Assembly: GCA_950295325.1 (NCBI GenBank)
Contig: OX485807.1
Span: forward strand, 44,360,440 to 44,424,439
Reading direction: 5' to 3'
From: Polytrichum commune
Lineage: Eukaryota > Streptophyta > Polytrichopsida > Polytrichales > Polytrichaceae
DNA: 64,000 nucleotides
The translations under genes and the position numbers were made by a program. This document shows positions 24,545-39,591 of the stretch, one piece after another (the first letter of the stretch is position 1; the number at the start of each line of letters is the position of its first letter). Under the pieces are notes generated by a model, which saw only the letters and a program-made list of their open reading frames with translations, was not told the DNA's origin and ran no database searches.

Positions 24545-26438
24545 CCTTGCATTGACCATGAGTTTTTTTGTGCACTCATTTAGGGGTAAAAACATCACTT
24601 TGGAAACTCATTTAAAATTTCAAAAAGTCAGAGGGAAACTCTCACCCGAAGGTACTGGAGCAAGTTCTCGATATGTTACATTATTCCACCCATGAATCGA
24701 CTGTACTTTAGACACTGTGCACTCAAGAAGAGGTTTTAGAGTTGATAGTGGAAGAATCTACCCAAAAATCATCAGAATGTCACGGCATTACGACGGCCAG
24801 ACTCAATGATGCATTGCACTCCTATATAGAATGCGGTGATAGAGGGGACTGGAAGCACATCAAGCATCACGGTGAGTGTGACAACTTAGTATTGGTTTGT
24901 GGAGGATTAGGGTAAGTGTAGCAGAAATCTTGCATGAGTAGAAAGATCTGTAAGCGGCCAGCTGTAAGCTCGTGATTCAATAGTTGAAGTTTAGATTTAA
25001 AAAGGTGCAGAAGTGGGTTGCAGCAAGACCTGCAATTCTCTAGCCTTTAGGAGATCAGCCTGGTGTGGAGGAGGTTGAGAATTCAATTTTTTGTTTTGTT
25101 TTTGTTTCATGTTGTGGGCTTCTGAGTTGATTTCCTCACTTTCGATTGAAATTGAAGTTAAGACTCAACAATGATGACACATGTTCGTTAAGTGGTAGAT
25201 GAATTGGATGCTGAAAGGTCACAGATGCTTGTGCTCAATTACAGAGCAAATTTAAGCTTAAACTGTACTACTTGAAAAGCCTTTCAGTGGTAGGTAGGCA
25301 GAGAGAGAACTTGGGGTTGAAATTTGTTGCTTGCAGTTGATACCATGTTTGTGTAACTTGAGAATCAGAGTCTACTGGAGGTTGTTGATGGAATTATTTT
25401 GTGATCTGTGCAGGTGCAAGCGATCTCCCCGCAGCTACTTACTAGGACGGAGAAAACGAATGGCCAAATTTCTCCAGTTCTGAAATCTCGCAATTTCCAA
25501 GTCTCCTGAAGTGGCCGGGGAACTAAGAATCTCTCGAGGCTTGCAATGGACTGTTATTGGGTTTATGGAAAGCGAAGATGCTCGGTACAGAATGGGGGGG
25601 AGGAACCCCCAGAGAGAATGCCATTGATGACACCGTTCAAGCTTGGGCCCTTCAATTTGTGCCACAGGTAGGTTACCCCGAACCCTCTAGTCTATGCAAG
25701 AAATTTAACTCTGGAGCCCCTGTGAGTTGCACGATTTCAGTCGAATGCTTGAAAAATTGAAGTCAACACCAATAATGCACACCTTTGGCAACATCAGAGT
25801 CATCTCTTCTCAACTTTTGCTTCTCTCTTCTTCTGCATGATTTCAGAACTGTGGTTGATAGAATTGTGAAGATGATAATGTAAATGTTTCCAACCAACCA
25901 TGTGGGAACCTAGTAGGGACTTTTCCGCGCTCACTTCTGAACGGACGCAATATTCTTCAGATTCCCTCTAATTCTCGTGATACTCGTTGTGGAATGATTA
26001 CGTATAGAATTACAGCCACTCAATTGTACCAGATTTCACACCGTTGGCGACATCATATGATAACTGTGAACCGTAGTATGTGTTCAACCAACCATGTGGG
26101 AACCTAGTAGGGGATATCTAGCTGCGGGTCTGCTTGTTCACCTTTAAAAGGAGGCAATATTCTTCCAGGTTCTCATTCTCGTGATGGAGAATAAGACCGA
26201 TTTAGAGATGCGATTTAGAGATGAGTTCCTTCACATGTCAAAGGAACTTAATGGATTAAGTGATCCGGCATTGTCACATTGATTCCCAAGCACGAGGAGT
26301 TCCCACGCATGTGCGGGCAGGAAGACAGGGCAGTGAAGGAGGCGTGGGAGGGGCAGGGCAGTGAAGGAGGGGGCGAATGAAGATGTGATCTAGCCCGGGC
26401 CTGCGAGTGCTGCTATGAATAGTTAGGAATCACGCAAT
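24545..26438. other. Region upstream of OPR-A exon 2; first exon not found
   Basis: A first exon comparable to that of OPR-B (ending LGPFKLSHR before the donor) could not be seen here. A duplicated block with CAACCAACCATGTGGGAACC occurs at about 25893-25985 and 26088-26186. Some G+C-rich patches (26290-26400) could be promoter or untranslated sequence. Confidence 0.45.
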
Positions 26439-26659
26439 TTGTGTCCCAGGAATTTTTTTGGCATACCCGGTCGATATCCTAGTGTTTCCAAGTCCAACTG
26501 GTTACATGTTGACATCTTTGGGTTTTTATTTATCAGATTGGGGTATATTCTATTTTCAAAAGCTCGGTAATTTTTCTGAAGTCTGGAATTTCAACCAGTT
26601 AGTTCTCAAACTCAGCCGGTTCATCTTGTAACTTAGCGGTCGGTTCTTCCTGTTAATCG
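26439..26659 (+). mobile_element. hAT-type MITE (family M1), copy 5, in OPR-A intron 1
   Basis: Diverged start TTGTGTCCCAGGAATTTT and the typical CCAACTGGTTACATGTTGAC and TCAGCCGGTTCATC blocks. It ends 22 bp before the acceptor of OPR-A exon 2. Target duplication not resolved. Confidence 0.75.
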
Positions 26660-26676
26660 GTGTTTGCCCTGCTTGA

Positions 26677-29742
<3,066 letters not shown>

Positions 29743-29795
29743 ATCATATCCTTTGCAGTGTTGGAAAGGTATCACCTTTTCAAAACCACTCGTCG

Positions 29796-29920
29796 TTCTA
29801 CACGCCAATCTACCCCGTGATCGGTTTTATACACGGATCACCGGTTTTTCGAGGAATGCGCATCCCCGGTGGTGTCAAGCTCAACATTTGCAGTGTTGGA
29901 TTGGTATCATCTTTTTTGAT
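29796..29920 (+). pseudogene. Duplicated, decayed last segment of OPR-A
   Basis: Immediately 3' of the stop codon the end of exon 4 and its flank (29650-29780) recur in diverged form: TTCTACACG, CCCCGTGATCGG, GAGGAATGCG, GGTGTCAAGCTC and TTTGCAGTGTTGGA appear in the same order. It corresponds to the FYT-x-PVIGY...YPFF tail plus 3' flank, so it is a local tandem duplication that has lost its frame. Confidence 0.75.
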
Positions 29921-30327
29921 ACTACTTGGGTATACGTAACAAACTTGCACAGTTTTTCTTTTTTCTTTTTTAAAAAAGAAAAAAATATATCAAACCCCCA
30001 TAAGGTACGTGTATTTGAGGATCTGGTTTCTTTTGTTTTGTACAGCAGTCGGATCTATATGCCATCCAAGAACTTTTATACCCATGTACAATTATCCTAA
30101 TATCAATAAGGTGTTAAGATGTTATCGACCCAAACAATGTCATGGGTATGTAAAAATGATTCTCTCATTTTGTGATACCCAAGTATCAGTATTTTGACTC
30201 TCATCATTCTTTCTATGGATATCAATCAGCAAGGTTCTTTATATTGTTGTTGAGTATTGTGTATTGATAGAATCCATGCATTCACCTATACTATACCAGT
30301 CCAACAATGTTCATTCATCAGCTGAAT

Positions 30328-30407
30328 CAATGAACGCGGAGAACTGAGTGCTAGTTACAGATGAATTGATTGAGTTTGAGAAATATCGGGTTTGAGTTCA
30401 AGACATT
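30328..30407 (-). mobile_element. Truncated hAT-type MITE (family M1), copy 7
   Basis: Only the outer 80 bp remain (CAATGAACGCGGAGAACTGAG to CAAGACATTGG). The sequence then passes directly into an OPR exon 3 fragment, so a recombination or deletion joined the two. Confidence 0.7.
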
Positions 30408-30410
30408 GGT

Positions 30411-30445
30411 TTAAGGAGAGGGTGGCGCACCGCCTGGCTGATAAG
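30411..30445 (-). pseudogene. OPR exon 3 fragment (5' end), minus strand
   Basis: On the minus strand, after TTTGCAG, it reads YQPGGAPP as in OPR-B exon 3. The adjoining intron-side sequence up to about 30610 matches 57973-58120 almost exactly, so this is the truncated end of a segmental duplicate shared with OPR pseudogene 3. Confidence 0.75.
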
Positions 30446-30614
30446 CTGCAAACAATCAACCAAAATTTCAGAACCTCCAATTCCAATTGAAATCGATGAG
30501 AAGCTTACAATTCGTAGAAACACCAATAACCCTAAATGGTCAACAACTTCCGCTTTCACCCAGCTTGAGATGTGCAGGATTTGACATTGAATCTGAAATA
30601 GATTATCCCTTGAT

Positions 30615-30867
30615 GGCCTTACCAACTAAAATGAGCCAATTGGGCCATTATGAGACAATCCTTTTGTCACAATTGATGAGATCCCCCATATTACAATTGA
30701 TTATTTGCATGGTTTTATAACCATGTGTGGGTGTATTGGAATGGTTGAGTGTATTTTAAGAACCCTCAACGGGTATTCTCTCATACCAACTAGCAATCAT
30801 TACGTTCGCATCACGTTCCCTACATTAAATTGAGTGGACCAATTGGCTCAATTTAGTTGATAAGGTC
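30615..30867. mobile_element. TIR element (MITE, 253 bp) revealed by an empty site
   Basis: The duplicate segment at about 58125-58130 lacks this block, so it is an insertion. Ends form about 32 bp of imperfect inverted repeat: GGCCTTACCAACTAAAATGA at the left and the complement of GACCTTATCAACTAAATTGA at the right, both continuing into GCCAATTGG. TTGAT flanks both sides (30610-30614 and 30871-30875) and is single in the empty site. Confidence 0.8.
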
Positions 30868-30870
30868 AAG

Positions 30871-31752
30871 TTGATAAACTTCTGAAAGGTTTTGAAGAGT
30901 GGAAGGGACGACTTCCGTTATCTTCCTTGCATTTTGGATACAGTTCTCACATTTGCTACTCCCTTGCATGAGCACAGGGAAGAAGGGAGCTCCACCCCAT
31001 AAGCTTTGTGAAATAATGTGGGAGCAGGTGTATAGGTGCGGGCGGTGGACGTACTGATACGACTATACTTGAACAGGATCTGTTCTATAGTGCGTACTTT
31101 CGATTTGTGTTTTCCAATACAGACGAGATCTTCACCCCGGACGATGAGAAAGGACTCTCCGCCCTGAGCGCGAATGCTACGGCCTTCTTCACCAGAAATG
31201 GCTGGATGAGGTCTGCTTGATGAACGTCCCGCCTGCACATTCCGCAGGCGGTGATGGACGGAGAGTGTTCTGACGGGTATTCCATTTGTTTTTTGAGGTT
31301 TTCCTGTGATGTTCAATTCATCGTTGCCTGGCCTCGATCCCTTCTATCTACCGAGTTACCAGTGCAAAACCTTGAAGCTCTCTCTCCATTTCATGCAGAA
31401 GCGAGGACATTGGCAATGGCTCTGGTCAATATGTGTGAATCTGTGGCTGTCGGTTTGAATGAATTTGATGATTCGTGTGGCAAAGCCTATGATGGCAAAG
31501 CCGAAGAGGTTGAGCACCATCCTGAACAGGACTTAAGCCTGGATGACTCGCATATGACGTTTGAACAGGAGGCCTCACAACCTTAATATTAAGGTGACAT
31601 CCCATATCTGATAAATCCCTTCCATAACCAAAATTCTTGTTGTCTGTTGCAACAAGAAGGAAGAAGATCACCTAACTGATCGCAAATGCAAGCATTTGAG
31701 AAGTAATCATTCTGTTGTCTGATGCAAATGGCCATGGGCATATGGGAACCCC
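30871..31752 (-). repeat. Family X, copy X1 (left arm of inverted repeat)
   Basis: Unknown multi-copy family. In the minus orientation it carries ACTCTCCGTCCATCACCGCC, CTCATCGTCCGGGGTGAAG and AACAGATCCTGTTCAAGTAT. A minus frame (VRTLSVHHRLRNV ... IEQILFKYSR) is open in four copies. The opposite strand also has a 111-aa open frame (31251-31586) with an acidic C-terminus. Neither matches a family I recognise. Sequence 31060-31752 is the left arm of the large inverted repeat. The outer part (30871-31060) matches X5 and X3. Confidence 0.7.
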
Positions 31753-33668
31753 AAACTTGGGCCCGATTTGATGAAATTGGGCGATCCTATTGGCCCAAAT
31801 TTCGAGAGTTCGGGCCCACCCTCAATCTGGCCCCGAAGTATGAAGTAGCCATTCTGTTGTTTGATGCAACAAGAAGGAAGAAGACTTAATTGATTGCATG
31901 TGCAAGCATTTGAGAAGTCCTCATTCTGCTGTCTAGTGCACCATGAACTTGGAAGAAGCTGACATTACTGATTGCCGGTGATACTTGCAGTCTCTTGACA
32001 CTTCATGTCAAGAGTTTAGTTACCAATCACTTGGTGTTCATCTACAGTAATTTCCCACTTAAGTACGCACTTTGAACCGGAGCCGTTGGTGCCCACTTAG
32101 TTGGTAGGTGCGTACTTTACTCATATCGCAAGTGTTCCAGATTGGGCTAGTCGGAAAAAGTAACCGCTTAATACCCATCTAGCTTACCCCTAAAGAATAC
32201 ATGGTAGGGTGCTAACAAGGCCGTTGGTTTTGTTCAATCCCCTTCCCATTGAGGCTTGATGTTGATGGACAAGCTTCGACAACCTCAAAAGATGAACCAC
32301 CTATCGATGACGAAATCCAGCCTATCGAGATAGTTCTTGAATCAGAAAGTGCTACCGACTTCAAAGACTTTGAAGTTCCTTGACATTGACGACCAATTGC
32401 TTTGCTCCAATGTTGAAACGGAAGCTGGACAAATTTATGATGAACTGCGATGACCGTTTCAAACATTTCGGCGAAACGATAACAAACTGACATTGAATGT
32501 CAAGCATAAAAAATTCATGCATTCGTGGCAAATGACTCTGCATGACATGCTCAAATAATAAAATATGAACCTGATTTTTGTCAGATTTTTTGTTCACACT
32601 TAATCGGGATGCGTACTTGAGCGGGAGATTACTGTACGGTAAAGTTTATATTCCTTATCTAGAATGTGAAAGGTCACTTGAGACCTTTTGGTGATTGAGC
32701 TAACCTAGCCTCTTCGAAGTCCAAGAGAAGGAAGAAGACCTAAGCGATCACCTGTGCAAGCATTTGAGATGTAGGAATCTTGTTGTCCTAATGCAACAAG
32801 AAGGAAGAAGACCTAATGGATCACCTATGCAAGCATTTGAAGTGACTGACATTATGTTGTCATGCATTATTACGAAGCTGGAAGAAGGCTTCCCTGATCA
32901 TCGCCGGTGCAAGCACCGAGAATTTTATGTCTGATGAAACCAAGTTATGTACGTAATCGAATCTTCACGCCCCTGGGGTTCCCAGATGCCCATGGCCATT
33001 TGCATCAGACAACAGAATGATTACTTCTCAAATGCTTGCATTTGCGATCAGTTAGGTGATCTTCTTCCTTCTTGTTGCAACAGACAACAAGAATTTTGGT
33101 TATGGAAGGGATTTATCAGATATGGGATGTCACCTTAATATTAAGGTTGTGAGGCCTCCTGTTCAAACGTCATATGCGAGTCATCCAGGCTTAAGTCCTG
33201 TTCAGGATGGTGCTCAACCTCTTCAGGTTTGCCATCATAGGCTTTGCCACACGAATCATCAAATTCATTCAAACCGACAGCCACAGATTCACACATATTG
33301 ACCAGAGCCATTGCCATTGTCCTCGCTTCTGCATGAAATGGAGCGAGAGCTTCAAGGTTTTGCACTGGTAACTCGGTAGATAGAAGGGATAGAGGCCAGG
33401 CAACGATGAATTGAACATCACAGGAAAACCTCAAAAAACAAATGGAATACCCGTCAGAACACTCTCCGTCCATCACCGCCTGCGGAATGTGCAGACGGGA
33501 CGTTCATCAAGCAGACCTCCTCCAGCCATTTCTGGTCAAGAAGGCCGTAGTATTCGCGCTCAGGAGGGAGAGTCACATCTCATCGTCCGGGGTGAAGATC
33601 TCGTCTGTATTGGAAAACACAGATCGAAGGTACGCACTATAGAACAGATCCTGTTCAAGTATAGTCGT
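31060..33668. repeat. Large inverted repeat: two arms about 693 bp, spacer 1,222 bp
   Basis: Arms 31060-31752 and 32975-33668 are reverse complements with only scattered differences. A transcript across it would form a very long hairpin, a possible siRNA source. The spacer holds further partial direct repeats of a roughly 75-bp unit also present at the arm tips (motif GCAACAAGAAGGAAGAAGA ... GCAAGCATTTGAG, near 31645, 31865, 32720 and 32795). Confidence 0.85.
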
Positions 33669-33930
33669 GACAGCAGCCTCCTCTCTCGCAACTATATTGG
33701 TTCTTCGAGGCGCGCCCGCATTCGATATGGGTTAAATGGTCTTCCCTTCGGCTCATCCTCGGCTCCTACCACTTCTCCTGCTGCGTGTCTGAAACTCTTC
33801 ATGCTCGCACACAACGCAACCAAGCCCTAAATGGATACTTTTATCTCTGAACCCACTTCTCGTAAGATACTAAACACGAAATCAGTGCAAGATGAAATTA
33901 TTGCGTATCAAAATCCTGCTTATATCAACA
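32975..33930 (+). repeat. Family X, copy X2 (right arm of inverted repeat)
   Basis: Plus-oriented copy. Beyond the arm (33669-33930) its sequence differs from X1 but is nearly identical to X4 (56150-56400, inverted), so two types of 3' half exist in the family. Frame 33411-33830 (+) encodes the shared 70-residue segment followed by a Ser/Arg-rich tail. Confidence 0.7.
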
Positions 33931-34089
33931 TGTTATAATTCTTATTTTACTTGGATTTAGTCTAGTTTTACTTTAATATTAGTTATTTTGGACTTGGTCT
34001 TAATCTATTCGTACTTAAATATTAGTTAACTAGTTAACATTAGCAAGCTCAATTCAACTACTAATCTTTAACAAGCACCTATATGTGAG

Positions 34090-34510
34090 TGTTGTATGGT
34101 TAGGAATGGACCTAAGATCAGATACCAAGATGAGTTTAAAAGAAATTGGATCACATGATCGAAATTTGTTAACCATTCTAGATTGGATAATCAACATAGT
34201 GTCCCTATCCCTAGAGATAAATTATAGATTATGCCACTTTGCGATTATAATGTAGTTGAAAATGAGACAAACTTCGTGTTGGAGTGTCCTCTATATAACC
34301 CCATTAGAGATAAGTTTCCGTTACTATTGGAGAATGTAGTATTAGGGAGCCTCAAGTCTTTCTTTCATTTGGATCAACAAGTTGACATTAGCCTCTATTT
34401 CGTGGAGGCTACCGCACTCCTCCACTCTAGGGAAATAGCCAATTTGAAACCATGCTAATGTACTTGTATTCCCAATAGCCTTCTGGCTTCCTGGACTTTA
34501 AAATCAATTT
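34090..34510 (+). pseudogene. LINE C-terminal remnant with zinc-knuckle-like motif
   Basis: The frame 34231-34458 reads CDYNVVENETNFVLECPLY...IRDKF, the CxxC...E.xxHFLLECPxY...R pattern at the C-terminus of many non-LTR reverse transcriptases; the usual His is Asn here and the first Cys pair is incomplete in view. Upstream frame is broken, and a D2 repeat overlaps its left part. Only a small 3' piece survives. Confidence 0.5.
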
Positions 34511-34724
34511 CATTTCATTGATAGTTGAGAAACATATTTGATCATTTAATTAAAGAAAGAGAATATTCAATTTGACAGTGGATAGTGTATTTTCATTCAT
34601 ATAACCTCCAAATATTATGATGAAAGTAGTTATGGCCATGTATTGAACTTGCTATTAATTTTGCACTAATTGTATGTTTGCATCCTAGCTAAAAGTGTAT
34701 GTTTGTCAACAAACATACTATTCA

Positions 34725-35200
34725 TCAACAAACAATGGTCACTTCCAGAAACTGTAACTAAATAAGGGGAGGTCCAATTTTTTTGTTGATAATTCATCAT
34801 GCTTATTCTAATGCAACACAAGTTTGGAGATGTAAACTTGATCAATAGAAGATCATAAGGTACATGGGTCTTGAGTGGCGTGTTTTCTTAATCGGACCCC
34901 TAGACTTGATTGGCATGTGGTTCGTGAGGGCCAATGAGCAAACATCATAAACACACATGTTTAAAAGAGATTGGACTACATCTTCAAATACTAATAACTA
35001 CTCTACTCTTAATAGTGAACACAATTGAAAAACCCTACGTATCCAGTTAAGAAATCGACAAACATGCACTTCCAATAACCATAACTAAATCAAGGGAGGT
35101 CCGATTTTCAACCTGGTTTTTGCAAATGTTTCATTATAGATTTGTTAATGCAACATGACTTTTGTTGTGTGAATCCAATCGGTAGAAGTTGGAGAACATG
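34725..35200 (+). repeat. Two-copy degenerate direct repeat with D2 between
   Basis: CACTTCCA(G/A)(A/T)AAC...GGAGGTCC(A/G)ATTTT at about 34740 recurs at about 35068, each followed by an AATGCAACA(C/T) block. A D2 copy (34870-35030) lies between them, and a further D2 copy lies upstream (34080-34215), so D2 and this block may belong to one larger repeat. Confidence 0.5.
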
Positions 35201-35757
35201 AAAGAAGAAAAAAAACCCCGAAATAACACCCGCACGCCACCTTAGAAAGTTTTTAGAATTTGGAAATTGTCCAGGTGCATGCACCTGACTCCTGCACTAA
35301 AGTTACGACAATGTACCAATGGATTCCTTGAATGGCAGTAAGCAAGTACCCTATAGGAATCCCTAAAGTTAGGTCTATAATACTATTCCTACTTGTTTGA
35401 GAGACTCGAGCCATTCGTATTGTTCTATGGTGGAAACTTGAAATTTCCACTAATGACTCAACATGTTCACATAATGTTAACATATGACGATGATGCTATG
35501 ATTTACTCATAAATGTTCACAAGTAGGGTCCCACCTACTCCAATATTGGCTCCCTTGCAATTCATCTCACAAAGGTATGTGGGCCTTAGTATTGTGGGGA
35601 TTTTGTTCCCTAACATCGGGGGTGCGGTAAAAAAATGTCCCTATAGGTTTATTGTTGATTTATATTGAAAATATATTAGTACGTTGATTTGGGGTCTCTG
35701 AATTTGAGCAGATGTAAATTTGGAGGCTAAACATAACCATCTTGAATACATAGGACC

Positions 35758-37448
35758 ATGGACCATGGCAAAACTGCCTCTCCTTGCTTTGCTTCCAAGA
35801 ACAAAGATATTGATATGTTCACAAAACTACCACTTTCTGTAACATGCATGATGGCTCATGGATATGGAGATGAGAGGTTTTATGCCCACTATGCATTGGA
35901 CATGTACCCTGGAGATTGCAACCATACTGTAGGTTCATTCGCGATACTTCTCCGTGATTTGGAGGAATCCCCAATGTCATCATCTCTCCGTCTTTTCCAC
36001 AGTGTTGGGTGGTCACTTTTATATCGTGATGTTCTTCATGGGAGTAATATATGTTTGGAAGGATTACGAGCTCCACCCACGGAGCTCCACCCATCCTGGC
36101 TATTCCTCTTCCACATGTTCTGCATGTTTAGCTTGATAATTGTTGGAAGGACAACAAGTGTAGGTTTGTAAAGGCATTTTGGTCTATGCTCACGGCGAAA
36201 GGAATTTTCATGAAGGTGCATGTGTCTTACCTATTGGTTGGTCATACCCATGACGACATCGATGCATGATTTGGAAGATGGAGTATGGACTTGCATGAAC
36301 ATGATTACCCCACTATCCCCCTCCTCATGAAATCGTACATGGATATGGAAAAGGTTCATGTCATTCCACATTTGATAGATGAACTTCCCGATTGGAGGGC
36401 CTTTGTGAGTGAGCACATTCCCAATGGTAAGGACAAACTCATTGGGCACACAAAGGCCCAACAATTCGAATTCTATGTCCGAGATGATGGTTGGTTTGTT
36501 ATGCAATATAAAGTACTTAGCACGCACGAGGAGTGGTTGCCCAAAGATAGTATGTTGATGTGGAAATCCAATATAAAAGGGGAGCCATGTATTCCATCCG
36601 GGGACCCCTTTCCTGCACTACCTCGAGGTATGGCCAAACTGGAAGATGTTCTCGTGGGTCTGCAAGGATTCATTGACTATTGGCAATCAATATGTGACCA
36701 CAACACAATTGGAGCATACATGGATTCACACAAACATATTTTGCAATGTTGGATAGGGGTGAAGGAGGCATTAGAAACACCTTTCACAAATGTATACACT
36801 GTTGGATTGCCACTATCCAAGGGATTCTGGCCACGGAGTAGAATCGAGGAAGATGCAAATCCATTCTTGCATAATGGAGAGCTTCGAGAAGAGCACCAAC
36901 CGGATGACCAATATGTTGGTCCATCAAACCTTCGTCCCGCACCTACTTTCCACATTGTTGATAATGTGCATGAGGGGCATTTCCTCATACTGCATCTCCA
37001 AGAACAAGATATAGGTAGACCCATTTGGGTTTGCCATGCCTTGTCTCCACCTAACTTGGCGGTCACGGGAGAGCATCCACGTCAAATTCTTGTACAGTGG
37101 TTCACTCCCACTTCAACAGCCAAAGACCTATCAAAGAAATGGAATGGGTGGAACTCAAACCCTAACTTCAAGTGGAAGCGTGATTTGAAATACTCCATTC
37201 CTGACTGGCAACCAATTGAATGCATCTTGACAACTTGGCCTTTGCCAGAACATCAAGATGTTGAGCCCCTAAAGGTTACTATTCCATCAGAGCAAATTGG
37301 ATTTGGCAAAGATAATCTTCGTAGTTGTTCATCACAAGAGAATGGACGGAGGGTAGTTGAGGTAGACGTTTTAGACTCTAGTGCGCAACATGGAGGCCAT
37401 GGACATGGAAGTGGCAGACGTCTAGGTAGTGGACGCCCTTCCTGGTGA
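35758..37448 (+). pseudogene. DUF7869-like, transposase-type gene with broken 5' half
   Basis: Frame 36285-37448 (387 codons) continues upstream in the same frame, past a TGA, through LDNCWKDNKCRFVKAFWSML and YLLVGHTHDDIDA. The DN...NK and GHTHDDID motifs resemble the DUF7869 family, thought to have an RNase-H-like fold; an in-frame stop (A*FGRW) lies between them and the ORF start. A different frame at 35758-35950 encodes FASKNKDIDMFTKLP, MMAHGYGDERFYAHYALDMYPGD, which looks like the N-terminal part of the same protein. So at least one frameshift and two stops interrupt it, unless an intron is hidden at 35960-36130. The C-terminus is Gly/His/Arg-rich. Host function or mobile origin unknown. 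Confidence 0.55.
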
Positions 37449-39164
37449 TCAAAGACATGGAAATACATTTGGCATACGGAATAAGACGAAACAAACTTGC
37501 TCATTGTTTTTTGTTACGTGATAGGGTGGGCCAAAATTGACAAACGAAATATTTTTTGTTCAAACTCTAACACTTGCTTTATGTGCAACTTGTAACAAAT
37601 GACATACCTCCATGTATGGTGTATACACAACCTTAATGGAAGGCTTCCGTTCGATGTGTCTTGCATTTGTCCACAAATGTATTGTGTAATGTTGTATATT
37701 AAACTAATATTTAATATTATCATTATTGTATGTGAGATGTGTACATGATGCATGTTACGGAGGCCAACATGGATGTAAGTATTACCAAGACTCCTTGATC
37801 CCATATCCACGACTTGCCAACTACACACGTTCCTACGAGAACGTTCCCATGTTCCCATACATGTTCCCATGTTTCCAAGCACGTGCACCCACGTACATTC
37901 CCAAACACGTTCCCATGTTCCCATTAGGCCAAGTATACCTTTTTTGCAATTTTGGGACTCCCAAAAGTCCCAAAATGTTTAATATAGTGTTAAAGGATTT
38001 ACATAGGAATCAATGTTTTCACCTTTCACGATAGGTAGGTGACGTCAACACTCCCAAGTCCACAGTCAATTTTGGCCATCATGATTGCAAATAGCAAAAG
38101 ATAGTCGGATGTTATTCGGACACTTTTCTCCATGCACTCACTGCTTGGAGGACACAAAACATGCAGATAATGTGAGATGAATGGCAAAAGAAATCATGCC
38201 GCAGCCATTTGCCTCGTAAGTTTTGGAGCTCGTTTGAATATCTTATTTCATTTATCCCCTCACCAATTATGTCAAGTAATTGAGCCTAGAATGGTTATCA
38301 TATTTTGAGCATGCACCCCAATCTCTTGCAAACACATGTTTTCTTGACCCACACAAAACCATAACTAAGTCCAATCTCATTTTAACATGTGGTGTTTTGG
38401 TTCTTAAATCCACACCTAACCACACACCACTCAAATGTAGGTGTTTGTTCAATATCGGTAACTAAATCTGGCATATTTGTCTTAGGAGGTAAAATTGAAT
38501 GTTCTCTTTCTTTTAAGTAGTCACATAGGCCATTCTAAACGGTGTCTATATTTTGAGCACATAGTCTAATCTCATCATAACACATATCTTTTTGGTGTCC
38601 ATTCTTAAGTGCAATCCTTGCCATTCACCTCTCAAGCATAGGCGGTTGATTTATCCCTTGATGCATTTGGGGTCATCCATAACCCCAACTTTGCGAAGAC
38701 TTTTGTTTTGAGCGCTCAAGTATCGATGTTCAAATTTATATACCACAAGCATAACAAATTGGGAGTATATATGTGACGATTGTAGTTATTGAAGCACGTG
38801 GCTCTTTTGTAGGCGCTTCTATAGTTAGGTTTTTGCTATGACTCAAAAAAATCAAAACTTAGGGTACAGACTCTCAAGGAAGACTTAACCGCTATCTCTT
38901 ACAAGCATCTATCACATTACAGTTCATTAATTAGACAAAAGGGTTGTTATTTCACTCTAAAATTACAATTGTCATGTCTTTCATTCTTCAAAGTATCAAT
39001 ATATGTTTCTCACTTGTTTTGTGGTGGACTCACTCAATTACATGAGCATGTTGCCAAGGGAGACTCATCAAAGGTACATTCAATAGTCCTAATGTTGTGG
39101 GCCATAGTATTATTCTAGATCCCGCTCTAATTCCCAAGATGAAAACTAATGTGGGTGGGTATTT
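37449..39164. other. Intergenic with D2 copies
   Basis: Includes D2 copies at 38279-38420 (-) and 38525-38640 (-), and a low-complexity stretch at 37835-37925 built of GTTCCCATG-like units. No gene recognised. Confidence 0.45.
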
Positions 39165-39325
39165 TATTTTGTGCTACTTCTGTCCTATAACTAATATTTA
39201 ATGTGTTGATCGGAAGTGTTCATAAAGACTTAGGGGAAGACCTAGGGGTCTTGGACCCACATTAATACCACCTTGACTAGAAAATTGGTGTGGCCCATGC
39301 CAACTTTCCACCCACACTAATAGGA
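39165..39325 (+). repeat. Dispersed repeat D1, copy 2
   Basis: Partner of 9828-9990, about 29 kb away in the same orientation. Confidence 0.65.
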
Positions 39326-39331
39326 TTATTT

Positions 39332-39455
39332 AAGGCTAGTTTCCATGTAGGTTGCTTGCCCGATAAAATTTAGTAGAAATGTATATTTCACTTGATGGCA
39401 TCTACATTTTCACTAGAATCCGGTGGGCACGCAACCTTCATGGAAGCTAACCCTT
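39332..39455. mobile_element. Foldback MITE, 124 bp with about 45-bp inverted ends
   Basis: AAGGCTAGTTTCCATGTAGG at the left pairs with the complement of AAGGGTTAGCTTCCATGAAG at the right, continuing through GTTGC(T/G)TGCCC. TA lies on both sides. Almost the whole element can fold into one stem. Confidence 0.72.
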
Positions 39456-39459
39456 ATGG

Positions 39460-39591
39460 CCGGTTTACACCATGAACCATGAAGTCAGACCATGAAAGAT
39501 GGCATTTTTTCATGGTCCAACTTCCATGGTCTGATTTTAAAAAAAAAATCAATTTACAAAGCCTTTAGGCCCCTCACTAGGTGTAAACCGA
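39460..39591. mobile_element. Second small TIR element directly adjoining
   Basis: CGGTTTACACC near 39461 pairs with GGTGTAAACCG at 39580-39590. Inside are several interleaved ACCATGAA/TTCATGGT palindromes. It begins 4-5 bp after the previous MITE. Confidence 0.55.
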
